Source: Nodularia sp. LEGE 06071 (GTDB lineage: Bacteria; Cyanobacteriota; Cyanobacteriia; Cyanobacteriales; Nostocaceae). Taken from it: a DNA stretch of 64,000 nucleotides. This document shows, piece after piece, positions 35,098 through 43,156 of this stretch. The stretch is from assembly GCF_015207755.1 (NCBI RefSeq), contig NZ_JADEWH010000014.1:1-64000 (forward strand), read 5' to 3'. A program made the position numbers and the translations under genes. Every line of letters begins with the position of its first letter. Position 1 is the stretch's first letter. The notes below the pieces were generated by a model. It was not told the DNA's origin. It worked only from the letters and a program-made list of their open reading frames with translations, and made no database searches.

Positions 35098-36234
35098 ATG
35101 GAATTTGAAACGAGAGCAATTCATGAAGGACAGGAATCAGACCCCCAAACTGGTGCAGTGATTGTACCGATTTATTTGACTTCTACCTATGAACAAGAAG
35201 CCATCGGACAGCATAAAGGATATGAATATTCGCGCACTGGTAATCCTACCCGCGCAGCTTTAGAAGAATCTTTAGCCTCGATTGAAAATGGTAAATTTGG
35301 TTTAGCTTTTGCTTCTGGATTGGCTGCAACTACCACTGTGTTAAGTCTCCTGAAAAGTGGCGATCGCATTATCGCAGGGGATGATTTATATGGTGGCACA
35401 TATCGTTTACTAGAGCAAGTGGTGAAAAATTGGGGCGTAACCACCACCTATGTAGATATTGATCAGATTGAAGACTTAGAAAACTCTATTGAACCCAATA
35501 CCAAACTCATATGGATTGAAACTCCCACCAACCCGTTATTAAAAATTATTGATATCGCCGCACTGGCAAAAACTGCCCGTAAACATAACATTATCCTGGT
35601 AGTTGATAATACCTTTGCTAGTCCTTATTTTCAAACACCTTTAGATTTAGGTGCAGACATTGTGGTTCATAGTACCACCAAATATTTAGGCGGACACAGC
35701 GATATTATTGGTGGTGCAGTTGTGACATCTAATGAGGAATTATACAGCCAATTAAAGTTTTATCAAAATGCCATTGGAGCGATTCCTAGCCCATTTGATA
35801 GCTGGTTAGTGCTGCGAGGAATTAAAACTCTGGCTGTACGAATGCGAGAACATGAAAAAAATGCTTTATTCTTAGCTAAATTTTTAGAAAAGCATCCCAA
35901 AGTTGAGCGAATTTACTATCCAGGCTTACCCAGTCACCCACAATATCAACTAGTAAAACAACAAATGTCCGGCTTTGGGGGGATGATTAGTTTGGAATTA
36001 ACAGGTGGTATAGCTGAGGTGGAAAAGTTTGTGGCTCTACTCAAGTTATTTTTACTAGCAGAGAGTTTAGGCGGTGTGGAATCACTGCTTTGCTATCCCG
36101 CCAAAATGACCCATGGTTCGCTACCAGAAGCTGAAAGACAAAAACGGGGAATTAAGGATAATTTAGTCCGTCTTTCTGTCGGTATTGAGAATAAATTAGA
36201 TTTGCAAGCTGATTTAGAAGGCGCTTTAGCTTAA
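35098..36234 (+). CDS. Cystathionine gamma-lyase/gamma-synthase family enzyme
   Basis: The 378-residue PLP enzyme has FETRAIHEGQESDPQTGAVI at the start, YEYSRTGNPTR, VVDNTFASPYFQTPL and the PLP lysine in VHSTTKYLGGHSDIIGG. Pairing with cystathionine beta-synthase in one transcription unit points to gamma-lyase activity, that is cysteine formation from homocysteine via cystathionine, though gamma-synthases have the same motifs. Spacing to the upstream gene is five bases, so coupled translation is likely. Confidence 0.9.
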   Translation: MEFETRAIHEGQESDPQTGAVIVPIYLTSTYEQEAIGQHKGYEYSRTGNPTRAALEESLASIENGKFGLAFASGLAATTTVLSLLKSGDRIIAGDDLYGGTYRLLEQVVKNWGVTTTYVDIDQIEDLENSIEPNTKLIWIETPTNPLLKIIDIAALAKTARKHNIILVVDNTFASPYFQTPLDLGADIVVHSTTKYLGGHSDIIGGAVVTSNEELYSQLKFYQNAIGAIPSPFDSWLVLRGIKTLAVRMREHEKNALFLAKFLEKHPKVERIYYPGLPSHPQYQLVKQQMSGFGGMISLELTGGIAEVEKFVALLKLFLLAESLGGVESLLCYPAKMTHGSLPEAERQKRGIKDNLVRLSVGIENKLDLQADLEGALA

Positions 36235-36643
36235 TATCTTTTGGTATTTTTGAGCGGATACTATTAATTGAATTTTCAACAGGAAGACAGAAAGAAAAAT
36301 GAATGACGCAGGTTATATGTCTACAGGGTGAAATTCCCAAAAATTAGACATTATTCTGGGGGGAATTTTGAGCTTGTATAGTGATCCCTAGTTAATTACT
36401 GAATAGCAAAAATAAATCTCTACTGGAATATGGGAGATTCAAACTGTTGCTAAATAACAGTTCTGGCTAAACTACAGAAGAGTGATGTTGTATTGGTTGG
36501 AAAATCCGGTAATTATATCGGGTTAGTAGGTTTATAAAAATTGCCAAAAAATTGCTATTGACTCTATAAAAAATATGATTACTGTTAAAAGTAGTCCTGC
36601 TTAAAGCACTAAATAAGCATCAACAATTCAGGAGGAATTTCCG
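36235..36643. other. Intergenic region upstream of the Cys-rich gene
   Basis: These 409 bases contain no credible gene. A weak promoter-like pair, TTGCCA (36541-36546) and TATAAA (36565-36570) 18 bases apart, lies about 75 bases before the next ATG. A consensus-like AGGAGGA at 36630-36636 is the ribosome binding site for that gene. No tandem repeat was seen. Confidence 0.4.
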
Positions 36644-37006
36644 ATGATGATGATGATGACTGAAACTATGACCACCGAAATGCAAAACTGCATAAATGCT
36701 TGCATGGAATGTCACAAAATGTGCATGGAAACCATGACTTACTGCATGAGCCAAGGCGGTAAGCAAATGAATATGAGCATGATGGGGATGATGCGCGACT
36801 GCTCAGAAATGTGCATGATGTGTATGAATATGATGATGGGCGGTTCTGAGTTCATGGGACGCACTTGTATGCTTTGCGCGGAAATGTGCGATCGCTGTGC
36901 CGCCGCTTGCGAACAAATGAGCCAAGACCAAAAGATGATGGAATGTGCCGCATCTTGCCGTCGGTGTGCAGAAGCTTGCAGATCCATGCAAATGATGCCT
37001 GCGTAA
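36644..37006 (+). CDS. Cys/Met-rich four-helix copper-binding-type protein (DUF326)
   Basis: The 120-residue protein contains 17 Cys and many Met residues, arranged as CxxxCxxC-type clusters (CINACMECHKMC, CMLCAEMCDRCAAAC, CAASCRRCAEAC). The spacing matches the four-helix-bundle DUF326/copper storage protein (Csp) family, where Cys line the inside of the bundle. No signal peptide is visible, so it is probably cytosolic. AGGAGGA sits 7 bases before ATG 36644, giving strong expected translation. Copper buffering is inferred from family. Confidence 0.85.
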   Translation: MMMMMTETMTTEMQNCINACMECHKMCMETMTYCMSQGGKQMNMSMMGMMRDCSEMCMMCMNMMMGGSEFMGRTCMLCAEMCDRCAAACEQMSQDQKMMECAASCRRCAEACRSMQMMPA

Positions 37007-37121
37007 TTTCACCACCTCGCAGAAGTTTCTCTGCAACCTATGATTCAAGCGCTCAGGCTTTCAAGTTTGGGCGTTTGAAGTTTTTTACCTGACATCTACA
37101 GCAGTACAAAGCTGATGTTTG

Positions 37122-37919
37122 ATGAAACACCTGAAATCTACTTCCCAAGACTTGCGGAACTTGTTTGAAAGCAGTATCACCATTGAATATGTGGCTGAAT
37201 CTCTCAAAGCTGTGTCCGCCGAAGCATCCGTGACAGAGGTACTGCATTGGATGAAGACGCAGGATTTTGATGTTGTCGGGATTGAAATGGGAAATCGGAT
37301 TACTGGCTATGTGGAACGCTCTAATTTGATGTCGGCTAAATCTGGTAAGTGTAGCGACTATCAAAGGTTATTTCATCCCCAAGAACTGATTGCTATTTCT
37401 ACTCCTCTGCTGAAGTTGTTACCCATTCTGCAACAAACACCCCGCTTGTTTGTCCTCGACTGTAATCAAGTCAGCGGGATTATTACCTGTGGCGATTTGC
37501 AGAAAGCACCAGCGCGAATGCTGCTATTTGGCTTGGTGACACTATTGGAAATGAATTTACTCCGGTTAGTGCGGCTTTACTATCCCCAAGATTCCTGGCA
37601 AAAAGTCCTCAAACCTGAACGCTTAGAAATTGCACAACGGCTATGGCGAGAGAGTCAGGAAAGAAACGAAGCTACAGATTTGTTGGACTATCTTCAGTTT
37701 TGTGATAAACGCGAGTTGGTTTTAAATCAACCCGAACTTCTTCAGCAACTAGGATTAAAATCTAAACGGTTTGGCGAACGCTTCCTGAAATCTGCTGAAC
37801 AGTTACGAAATCGATTGGCGCACGCCCAAAATTTAGTCAGTGCTTCTTCTTGGTCTGAGTTGATTTCTCTGGCTGAGGCGATGGAAATGCTGTTAATTCG
37901 TTGTGAAGAAGTTGAGTAA
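37122..37919 (+). CDS. CBS-domain protein with C-terminal HEPN-like motif
   Basis: From ATG 37122 the protein has 265 residues. The first 130 resemble a CBS pair (ASVTEVLHWMKTQDFDVVGI, ITGYVERSNLM, LFVLDCNQVSGIITCGDLQK). The rest is helical and contains QLRNRLAHAQNLV, in which Arg229-Asn230...His234 fits the RNxxxH motif of HEPN ribonucleases. It follows the Cys-rich gene by 115 bases on the same strand. HEPN assignment is from a single motif plus helical context, and is tentative. No partner nucleotidyltransferase gene was seen nearby. Confidence 0.65.
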   Translation: MKHLKSTSQDLRNLFESSITIEYVAESLKAVSAEASVTEVLHWMKTQDFDVVGIEMGNRITGYVERSNLMSAKSGKCSDYQRLFHPQELIAISTPLLKLLPILQQTPRLFVLDCNQVSGIITCGDLQKAPARMLLFGLVTLLEMNLLRLVRLYYPQDSWQKVLKPERLEIAQRLWRESQERNEATDLLDYLQFCDKRELVLNQPELLQQLGLKSKRFGERFLKSAEQLRNRLAHAQNLVSASSWSELISLAEAMEMLLIRCEEVE

Positions 37920-37990
37920 TTTATAGAATCACAGAGACGCTGAGAACACAAAGAGTCTCTGTGAGGTTGAGAACTTAGGTGTTGAAAGTG

Positions 37991-38650
37991 CTACCGTTTT
38001 GCAGCTAAGGCTTGCTTCTGAGACTTATAAGCTGCAATCATCTCTGGTGTGGGTTGAGTTTTTTGCCATGAGGAACGTGCCATCAAGCGTTCAGTCCAAG
38101 CACTCAACTTTTGGTAGTCAATCAAGGGAAAACCTAAAGTTGGTAACCAAGGTACTGCACATCCAGCAACGATATCGGCTAAAGTTAATTGATCACTACC
38201 AAAATATGGGCGATCGCCTAATAAGTTTTCTAAGAATGGCAATACTTTAGCTAATTGATGCTTTGCTTGTTCCAGTTTCTGCGAATCTTCACCACCAGCA
38301 AAACCCATCATCTGATAAATTAGCGGATTCATGGCAGGCATCAGTTCATTGACTGTTACCATTTCTACCATACGGGCGATCGCTAAATTCTTGGCATCTG
38401 TGGGTAGCAGTGGGGAAGTAGGGGATTTTGCTTCTAAGTAGTCGAGAATTGCTAATGATTCCACTACGTTAAAGCCATCATCCACCAAAACTGGAATATG
38501 ATGTAAGGGGTTAATCGCCAGAAATTCCTGTTGTAACTGGTCTCCATCCAGTTTCATTTCTACTAGATCAAATTCTAGTTTTTTTTCCAGTAGCGCTATC
38601 CATACTCTACGGCAATTGATTGAGATTGGATTGTAATAAAGCTTCAACAT
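37991..38650 (-). CDS. Glutathione S-transferase family protein
   Basis: The 219-residue protein has the N-terminal thioredoxin-like GST fold (MLKLYYNPISINCRRVWIAL, NPLHHIPVLVDDG, VVESLAILDYLE) and a C-terminal helical domain with GDRPYFGSDQLTLADIVAGC. The position of the catalytic Ser/Tyr (NPISINCRR) fits a beta/zeta-like class. It starts 18 bases after the stop of the upstream peroxiredoxin-like gene on the same strand, so the two form an operon for peroxide or electrophile detoxification. Confidence 0.9.
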   Translation of the reverse strand: MLKLYYNPISINCRRVWIALLEKKLEFDLVEMKLDGDQLQQEFLAINPLHHIPVLVDDGFNVVESLAILDYLEAKSPTSPLLPTDAKNLAIARMVEMVTVNELMPAMNPLIYQMMGFAGGEDSQKLEQAKHQLAKVLPFLENLLGDRPYFGSDQLTLADIVAGCAVPWLPTLGFPLIDYQKLSAWTERLMARSSWQKTQPTPEMIAAYKSQKQALAAKR

Positions 38651-38667
38651 GAAATCACCTCACACTT

Positions 38668-39204
38668 TTAATTGAATTGTTTTAATAATGTCTCCACGCT
38701 AGCATTGTAATCTAAAAAGGAAAACAAATGCCTGTAAATCAACTTACCATCTTTGTCTAGCACAAACTGGGCTGGTAAAGGCGCACCCAAGGCTTGCCCT
38801 ACTTTGTATGTTTGAAATACCCGACAACTAGGATCACTCAGCAAGGGCATTTGTAAACCCAAATCTTTGATTACTATTTGACTTTGCTTTTCATCGGTAC
38901 TAGTAATCATTAAAACTTCAATTCCACGACTTTTAAATTGTGCGTAGTTTTCATTCAAAGCTTTAATATGAGGAAAGCAAAAGGGACAATACTGCTTTTC
39001 TGTAAAGATGCGTGTAAAAGCAAGTAAGACTGGTTGCTGACCTTTGTAATTTGATAATTTCACCACAGTGCCATTAGTGATATCTGGCAGTTGAAAATCT
39101 GGTGTCCCTACTCCCAGCCTTAGCTCATTTTTTGCGGGGATTGGTAAAAAGTTTCGGAAGAAGCGCTCATTTAATAAGCCGCTAAAATCAGTAGAAGTTA
39201 ACAT
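38668..39204 (-). CDS. AhpC/TSA-type peroxiredoxin-like protein
   Basis: The 178-residue redoxin-fold protein has VLLAFTRIFTEKQYCPFCFP with a CPFC pair where peroxiredoxins have the peroxidatic Cys, followed by IEVLMITSTDEKQSQIVI and PLLSDPSCRVFQTYKVGQAL. This CxxC form belongs to the peroxiredoxin-like AhpC/TSA group rather than typical 2-Cys enzymes. It is the first gene of a two-gene unit with the GST. Confidence 0.85.
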   Translation of the reverse strand: MLTSTDFSGLLNERFFRNFLPIPAKNELRLGVGTPDFQLPDITNGTVVKLSNYKGQQPVLLAFTRIFTEKQYCPFCFPHIKALNENYAQFKSRGIEVLMITSTDEKQSQIVIKDLGLQMPLLSDPSCRVFQTYKVGQALGAPLPAQFVLDKDGKLIYRHLFSFLDYNASVETLLKQFN

Positions 39205-39342
39205 ATTTTTCTGCTAATTTATTGATAAAAAAATTTGAAATTAAAAACCACAGATATACATAGAAACCAACACTGACTAAGGAGTATCTGTGTTCATCTG
39301 TGTGCATCTGTGGTTTTGATGATCTGAATCTTCCCGAAAAAT

Positions 39343-39954
39343 CTAGACAGCAGCGAAGTAGACTTTGGACTTCACTGGGTCAGGAACCATTGTCTGATCC
39401 CCAGGTTGCCAACCAGCTGGGCAAACTTCATCAGGGTGGGACTGGACATACTGAATTGCTTGCAATGTCCGTAGGGTTTCGTCAACGCTGCGACCAAAAG
39501 CCAGGTTGTTAACGGTAGAGTGCTGGATTACACCATCTTTATCAATAATGAACAAACCGCGCAAGGCAATACCAGCGGCTGGGTCAAGGACATTGTAGGT
39601 GGCGCTAATCTCTTTTTTGATGTCGGAAACCAAGGGATAATTCAGGTCGCCAACACCACCAGACTTGCGATCAGTTTGAATCCACGCCAAGTGAGAGAAC
39701 TCGCTATCCACGGAGACACCGAGAACTTCAGTGTTAATTTGCTTAAATTCTTCGTGGCGATCGCTAAATGCTGTGATCTCGGTCGGGCAAACAAAGGTAA
39801 AGTCTAGGGGGTAGAAAAACAGAATCACATACTTACCGCGATAGTCGGAAAGTTTAATATTCTTAAATTCTTGATCTAGTACAGCCGTTGCTGTAAATTC
39901 TGGAGCCTGTTGACCTACACGGAGGCATCCTTCTGCTGCGTAAGTGAGGGACAT
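39343..39954 (-). CDS. Typical 2-Cys peroxiredoxin
   Basis: The 203-residue protein has the peroxidatic motif [18 protein letters not shown] and the resolving Cys in [11 protein letters not shown] near the C-terminus, with [18 protein letters not shown] between. It reduces peroxides using thioredoxin. The order of features and length match cyanobacterial/chloroplast 2-Cys Prx. It has its own promoter region of 139 bases, shared with the divergent debranching enzyme. A CATCTGTGTGCATCTGTGG repeat lies just after its stop. Confidence 0.95.
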   Translation of the reverse strand: MSLTYAAEGCLRVGQQAPEFTATAVLDQEFKNIKLSDYRGKYVILFFYPLDFTFVCPTEITAFSDRHEEFKQINTEVLGVSVDSEFSHLAWIQTDRKSGGVGDLNYPLVSDIKKEISATYNVLDPAAGIALRGLFIIDKDGVIQHSTVNNLAFGRSVDETLRTLQAIQYVQSHPDEVCPAGWQPGDQTMVPDPVKSKVYFAAV

Positions 39955-40093
39955 TAAACGAATTCTCCTTCAACTTATATAAGTATAATACCTTGGAAAT
40001 TTGGGTGAGTTTACACTTACCCATCTACAATTGTTACAGTTTAATTACAATCTGTTACGACTATATCATAGTCATAACGATTTTGAGTAACAA

Positions 40094-42091
40094 ATGCCAG
40101 ATTTAGATACAAGAGAATGGTTACTGACTAATGGCTTGGGGAGTTTTGCCAGTGGGACGATTTCTGACGTTCGCACGCGGGCTTATCATGGTTGGCTATT
40201 TGCCGCGACCAATCCGCCCTCTGGTCGGACTTTGCTGTTTTCCCACCTAGAAGCTAGCGTGGAAGTATCAGGAAGGGCGATCGCACTAGGGACTAACTTT
40301 TGGGGACATCAGGAGATTTCGCCCCAGGGCTACAAACTCCTAGACTCTTTTGATATTAACCCAGTTCCTAAATGGATTTGGAAACAAGATAACTGGCAAC
40401 TAAGCAGGCAATTGCTGATGCCTCACGGGTGGGGAGGTGGGGAGAAAGACATTGGTTCACATCGGCTATTGATTCAGTATCGCTATGAAGGCAGTGATAC
40501 CGCCATTTTACGGCTGCGGTTGCTGATCGGCGATCGCGATTTTCACCACCAGCAAAAAGGTGATCAAGACTTACAGTTTTCCCAAATACTCGGTCAAAAT
40601 CAAGTTTGTCTCCAAGCCATATTTTCCGGGGAATTCGGCACACCTTGGCATTTGCGTTGGACGCAGGGGGAATATCAAGCAGATGCAGTTTGGTATTGGG
40701 ATTATCAGTTACCAGAGGAAAAAGAACGAGGATTAGGCGATCGCGAAGACCTCTACAGCCCTGGTTACTTGACAGTTATACTCCAACCAGGAGATGCAGT
40801 CACCTTAGAAGCACAGATGGGTTTTCCCGACCCACTGCAAAGTCTACTCGCTCCCGGAATTTTTGCCGAGGCTGTGGAAGCCGAACAAGAAAGGCTATCC
40901 CAGATTTTTGGTTGGGGAAAAAATCAATCCCCCTCATCCCCCATTTGGCAGCAATTATTAAAAGCCAGCGACCAGTTTATCGTTTATCGAGCCTCCATAG
41001 CTGGCCCCACAGTGATTGCTGGTTATCACTGGTTCAATGATTGGGGGCGTGATACCTTAATTGCTTTACCGGGTTTAGCCTTAGTCACACAGCGCTTTGA
41101 ATTAGCCAAAGGACTATTGCAAACTTTTGGGCGTTACTGTCACCACGGATTAATTCCGAATGTTTTTCCTGATATCGGTGAAGAACCGGCTTATAACAGT
41201 ATTGATGCCGTTTTATGGTGGATTGAAACATTAGGACTTTACTTAGAAGCCACCCAAGACTGGGAATTTTTAGCCGAACAATTTCCCGTAGTGCAGCAAA
41301 TTCACAAAGCATTTATCGGAGGTACACGTTACAACATCCAAGTTGATGCTACAGATGGGTTAGTGAGTTGGGACGTGCGCGGTGTCGCCCTCACCTGGAT
41401 GGATGTAGTGATTGGGGGACAGCCCATAACACCCCGTAATGGTAAACCAGTAGAAATCAATGCCCTATGGTATTCTGCCTTATGTTGGATGAGTCAATGG
41501 GCGGAAAGATTAAGCCAAATGGAGTTAGGCGACTCAGCCCGGCTGGCAAGGCAGGCGCAGCGTTATACTCAACAAGCGCAACAAGTGACAATTTCCCTGC
41601 AAAAGTTTTGGAATCCACAGATTGGGTATTTGTACGACAGTATTGATCCCGATGATGGTCGCAATTCCCAGATTCGTCCGAATGCGGTTTTGGCATTGTC
41701 ACTGCATCATTGCGGGTTTTCACAACAGCAAGGGCGAGCGGTGATGGATTTGGCTACTTCCCGTTTACTCACCCCCTATGGTCTTCGCAGTCTTGATCCA
41801 GCCGACCTCGATTATATAGGCAAATACACGGGCGACTCACAACAGCGCGATCGCTCCTACCACCAAGGTACTGTTTGGGGTTGGCTAATTGGTCCCTATA
41901 CCCGTGCTTGGCAGCGTTCTTACCCAGAACAACCTTTACCATTTGATTGGCAACCACTGCTAGACCACTTCCTGGCTGATGGCTGTATTAACTCGATTTC
42001 GGAGATATTTGATGGAGATTGGCCTCATGCACCGAAAGGTGCGATCGCACAAGCCTGGTCAGTTTCCGAAGTAATCAGGCATTTTCAATAA
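40094..42091 (+). CDS. Glycogen debranching enzyme (amylo-alpha-1,6-glucosidase)
   Basis: The 665-residue protein begins with a GDE_N domain (REWLLTNGLGSFASGTISDV, RTRAYHGWLFAAT) and continues into an alpha/alpha-toroid GDE_C domain. The latter has YHWFNDWGRDTLIALPGL, then GLIPNVFPDIGEEPAYNSID, and the C-terminal EIFDGDWPHAPKGAIAQAWS. DWGRDT and the late Glu/Asp carry the expected catalytic acids. It releases alpha-1,6 branches from glycogen. No glycogen genes adjoin. Confidence 0.9.
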   Translation: MPDLDTREWLLTNGLGSFASGTISDVRTRAYHGWLFAATNPPSGRTLLFSHLEASVEVSGRAIALGTNFWGHQEISPQGYKLLDSFDINPVPKWIWKQDNWQLSRQLLMPHGWGGGEKDIGSHRLLIQYRYEGSDTAILRLRLLIGDRDFHHQQKGDQDLQFSQILGQNQVCLQAIFSGEFGTPWHLRWTQGEYQADAVWYWDYQLPEEKERGLGDREDLYSPGYLTVILQPGDAVTLEAQMGFPDPLQSLLAPGIFAEAVEAEQERLSQIFGWGKNQSPSSPIWQQLLKASDQFIVYRASIAGPTVIAGYHWFNDWGRDTLIALPGLALVTQRFELAKGLLQTFGRYCHHGLIPNVFPDIGEEPAYNSIDAVLWWIETLGLYLEATQDWEFLAEQFPVVQQIHKAFIGGTRYNIQVDATDGLVSWDVRGVALTWMDVVIGGQPITPRNGKPVEINALWYSALCWMSQWAERLSQMELGDSARLARQAQRYTQQAQQVTISLQKFWNPQIGYLYDSIDPDDGRNSQIRPNAVLALSLHHCGFSQQQGRAVMDLATSRLLTPYGLRSLDPADLDYIGKYTGDSQQRDRSYHQGTVWGWLIGPYTRAWQRSYPEQPLPFDWQPLLDHFLADGCINSISEIFDGDWPHAPKGAIAQAWSVSEVIRHFQ

Positions 42092-42158
42092 ATAGTTGAT
42101 AAATTATTTTATAAATGGTAATTTGTAGCCGCACGAGCGCCAAACAACCTAGAGATTA

Positions 42159-43025
42159 ATGAAATTTAAACGTAGTTATAAATCACCTCTTCGTTACCCC
42201 GGAGGAAAACAGAAAGATATTCCATTTTTGTCTAAATTTTTGCTCCCCTGTAAGGAATTTAGAGAGCCTTTTTTAGGAGGCGCTAGTCTACTTCTTTACG
42301 CTTTAGAAGAATCAAAAGCTGAAAAATACTGGGGAAATGATTTAAATCCTTCAGTAGTGCATTTCTGGAATCAGGTTAAATGTGATGTCAATGAACTTGC
42401 TGATTTAGTTGTATCACTTAAAAAAGACTATAGAGGTGAACAAGCAAACTGTAAAGCATGGCAAAAATTCCGTAAAAGTTTTACATTGAATCTTAATAAT
42501 ACATTATCTACAGATAACCAATTAAATAGAGCAGCTAAATTTTTTATTTTAAATCGTAGTACATCTGGAGGTTCTACCGAATGTGGAGGAATGACTCAAG
42601 CTGCTTATTGTCAGCGTTTTACAGACTCTAGCATTCAAACTTTAAGACGTTTAACAGACGTTCTCAAAGATGTGCGGTTTACTAATTTAGATTATGAAGA
42701 AGTTATCAAAGAACCAGGTGAAGATATATTTATTTTTCTAGATCCACCTTATTTATCTGCTAAAGCTTCAGGATTGTATGGGAAGAATGGAGATTTACAT
42801 AAAACTTTTGATCATGTACGTTTAGCAAAAGTGTTAAAAGATTACAATGATAAATGCAAGTGGTTAATGACAATTGATAATTGTCCAGAAATTAAAGAGC
42901 TATATGATTGGGCTGTTGATCAATCAGAGTGGGAAAAAGCTTATGGTATGACTAATGTTAGTGGGCAAAAATCTAGACGAGGTGCAGAATTACTGATAGC
43001 AAATTTTCCTATTAAAACTTCCTAA
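42159..43025 (+). CDS. Dam-type DNA adenine N6-methyltransferase
   Basis: The 288-residue enzyme has SPLRYPGGKQKDIPFLSKFL at the start, FREPFLGGASLLLYALEESK (the SAM-binding FxG-type motif) and the catalytic FIFLDPPYLSA. NDLNPSVVHFWNQVK completes the cofactor pocket. No cognate restriction endonuclease is adjacent, so it looks like a solitary methylase. It faces the herA-like gene tail to tail across 131 bases. The AT-rich gene differs in composition from the debranching enzyme next to it, which may point to transfer. The methylation site is not deducible. Confidence 0.9.
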   Translation: MKFKRSYKSPLRYPGGKQKDIPFLSKFLLPCKEFREPFLGGASLLLYALEESKAEKYWGNDLNPSVVHFWNQVKCDVNELADLVVSLKKDYRGEQANCKAWQKFRKSFTLNLNNTLSTDNQLNRAAKFFILNRSTSGGSTECGGMTQAAYCQRFTDSSIQTLRRLTDVLKDVRFTNLDYEEVIKEPGEDIFIFLDPPYLSAKASGLYGKNGDLHKTFDHVRLAKVLKDYNDKCKWLMTIDNCPEIKELYDWAVDQSEWEKAYGMTNVSGQKSRRGAELLIANFPIKTS

Positions 43026-43156
43026 ACTAATCAAGAATATTTTTATATAAAATTCGTGTAATAATAAATTATCAATGGTTCCAATTCAAATGAAACTTTT
43101 CATATTCATTTTTGCAGAATCATCTGAATTGGACATATTTTACTGTGTTAAATCAG

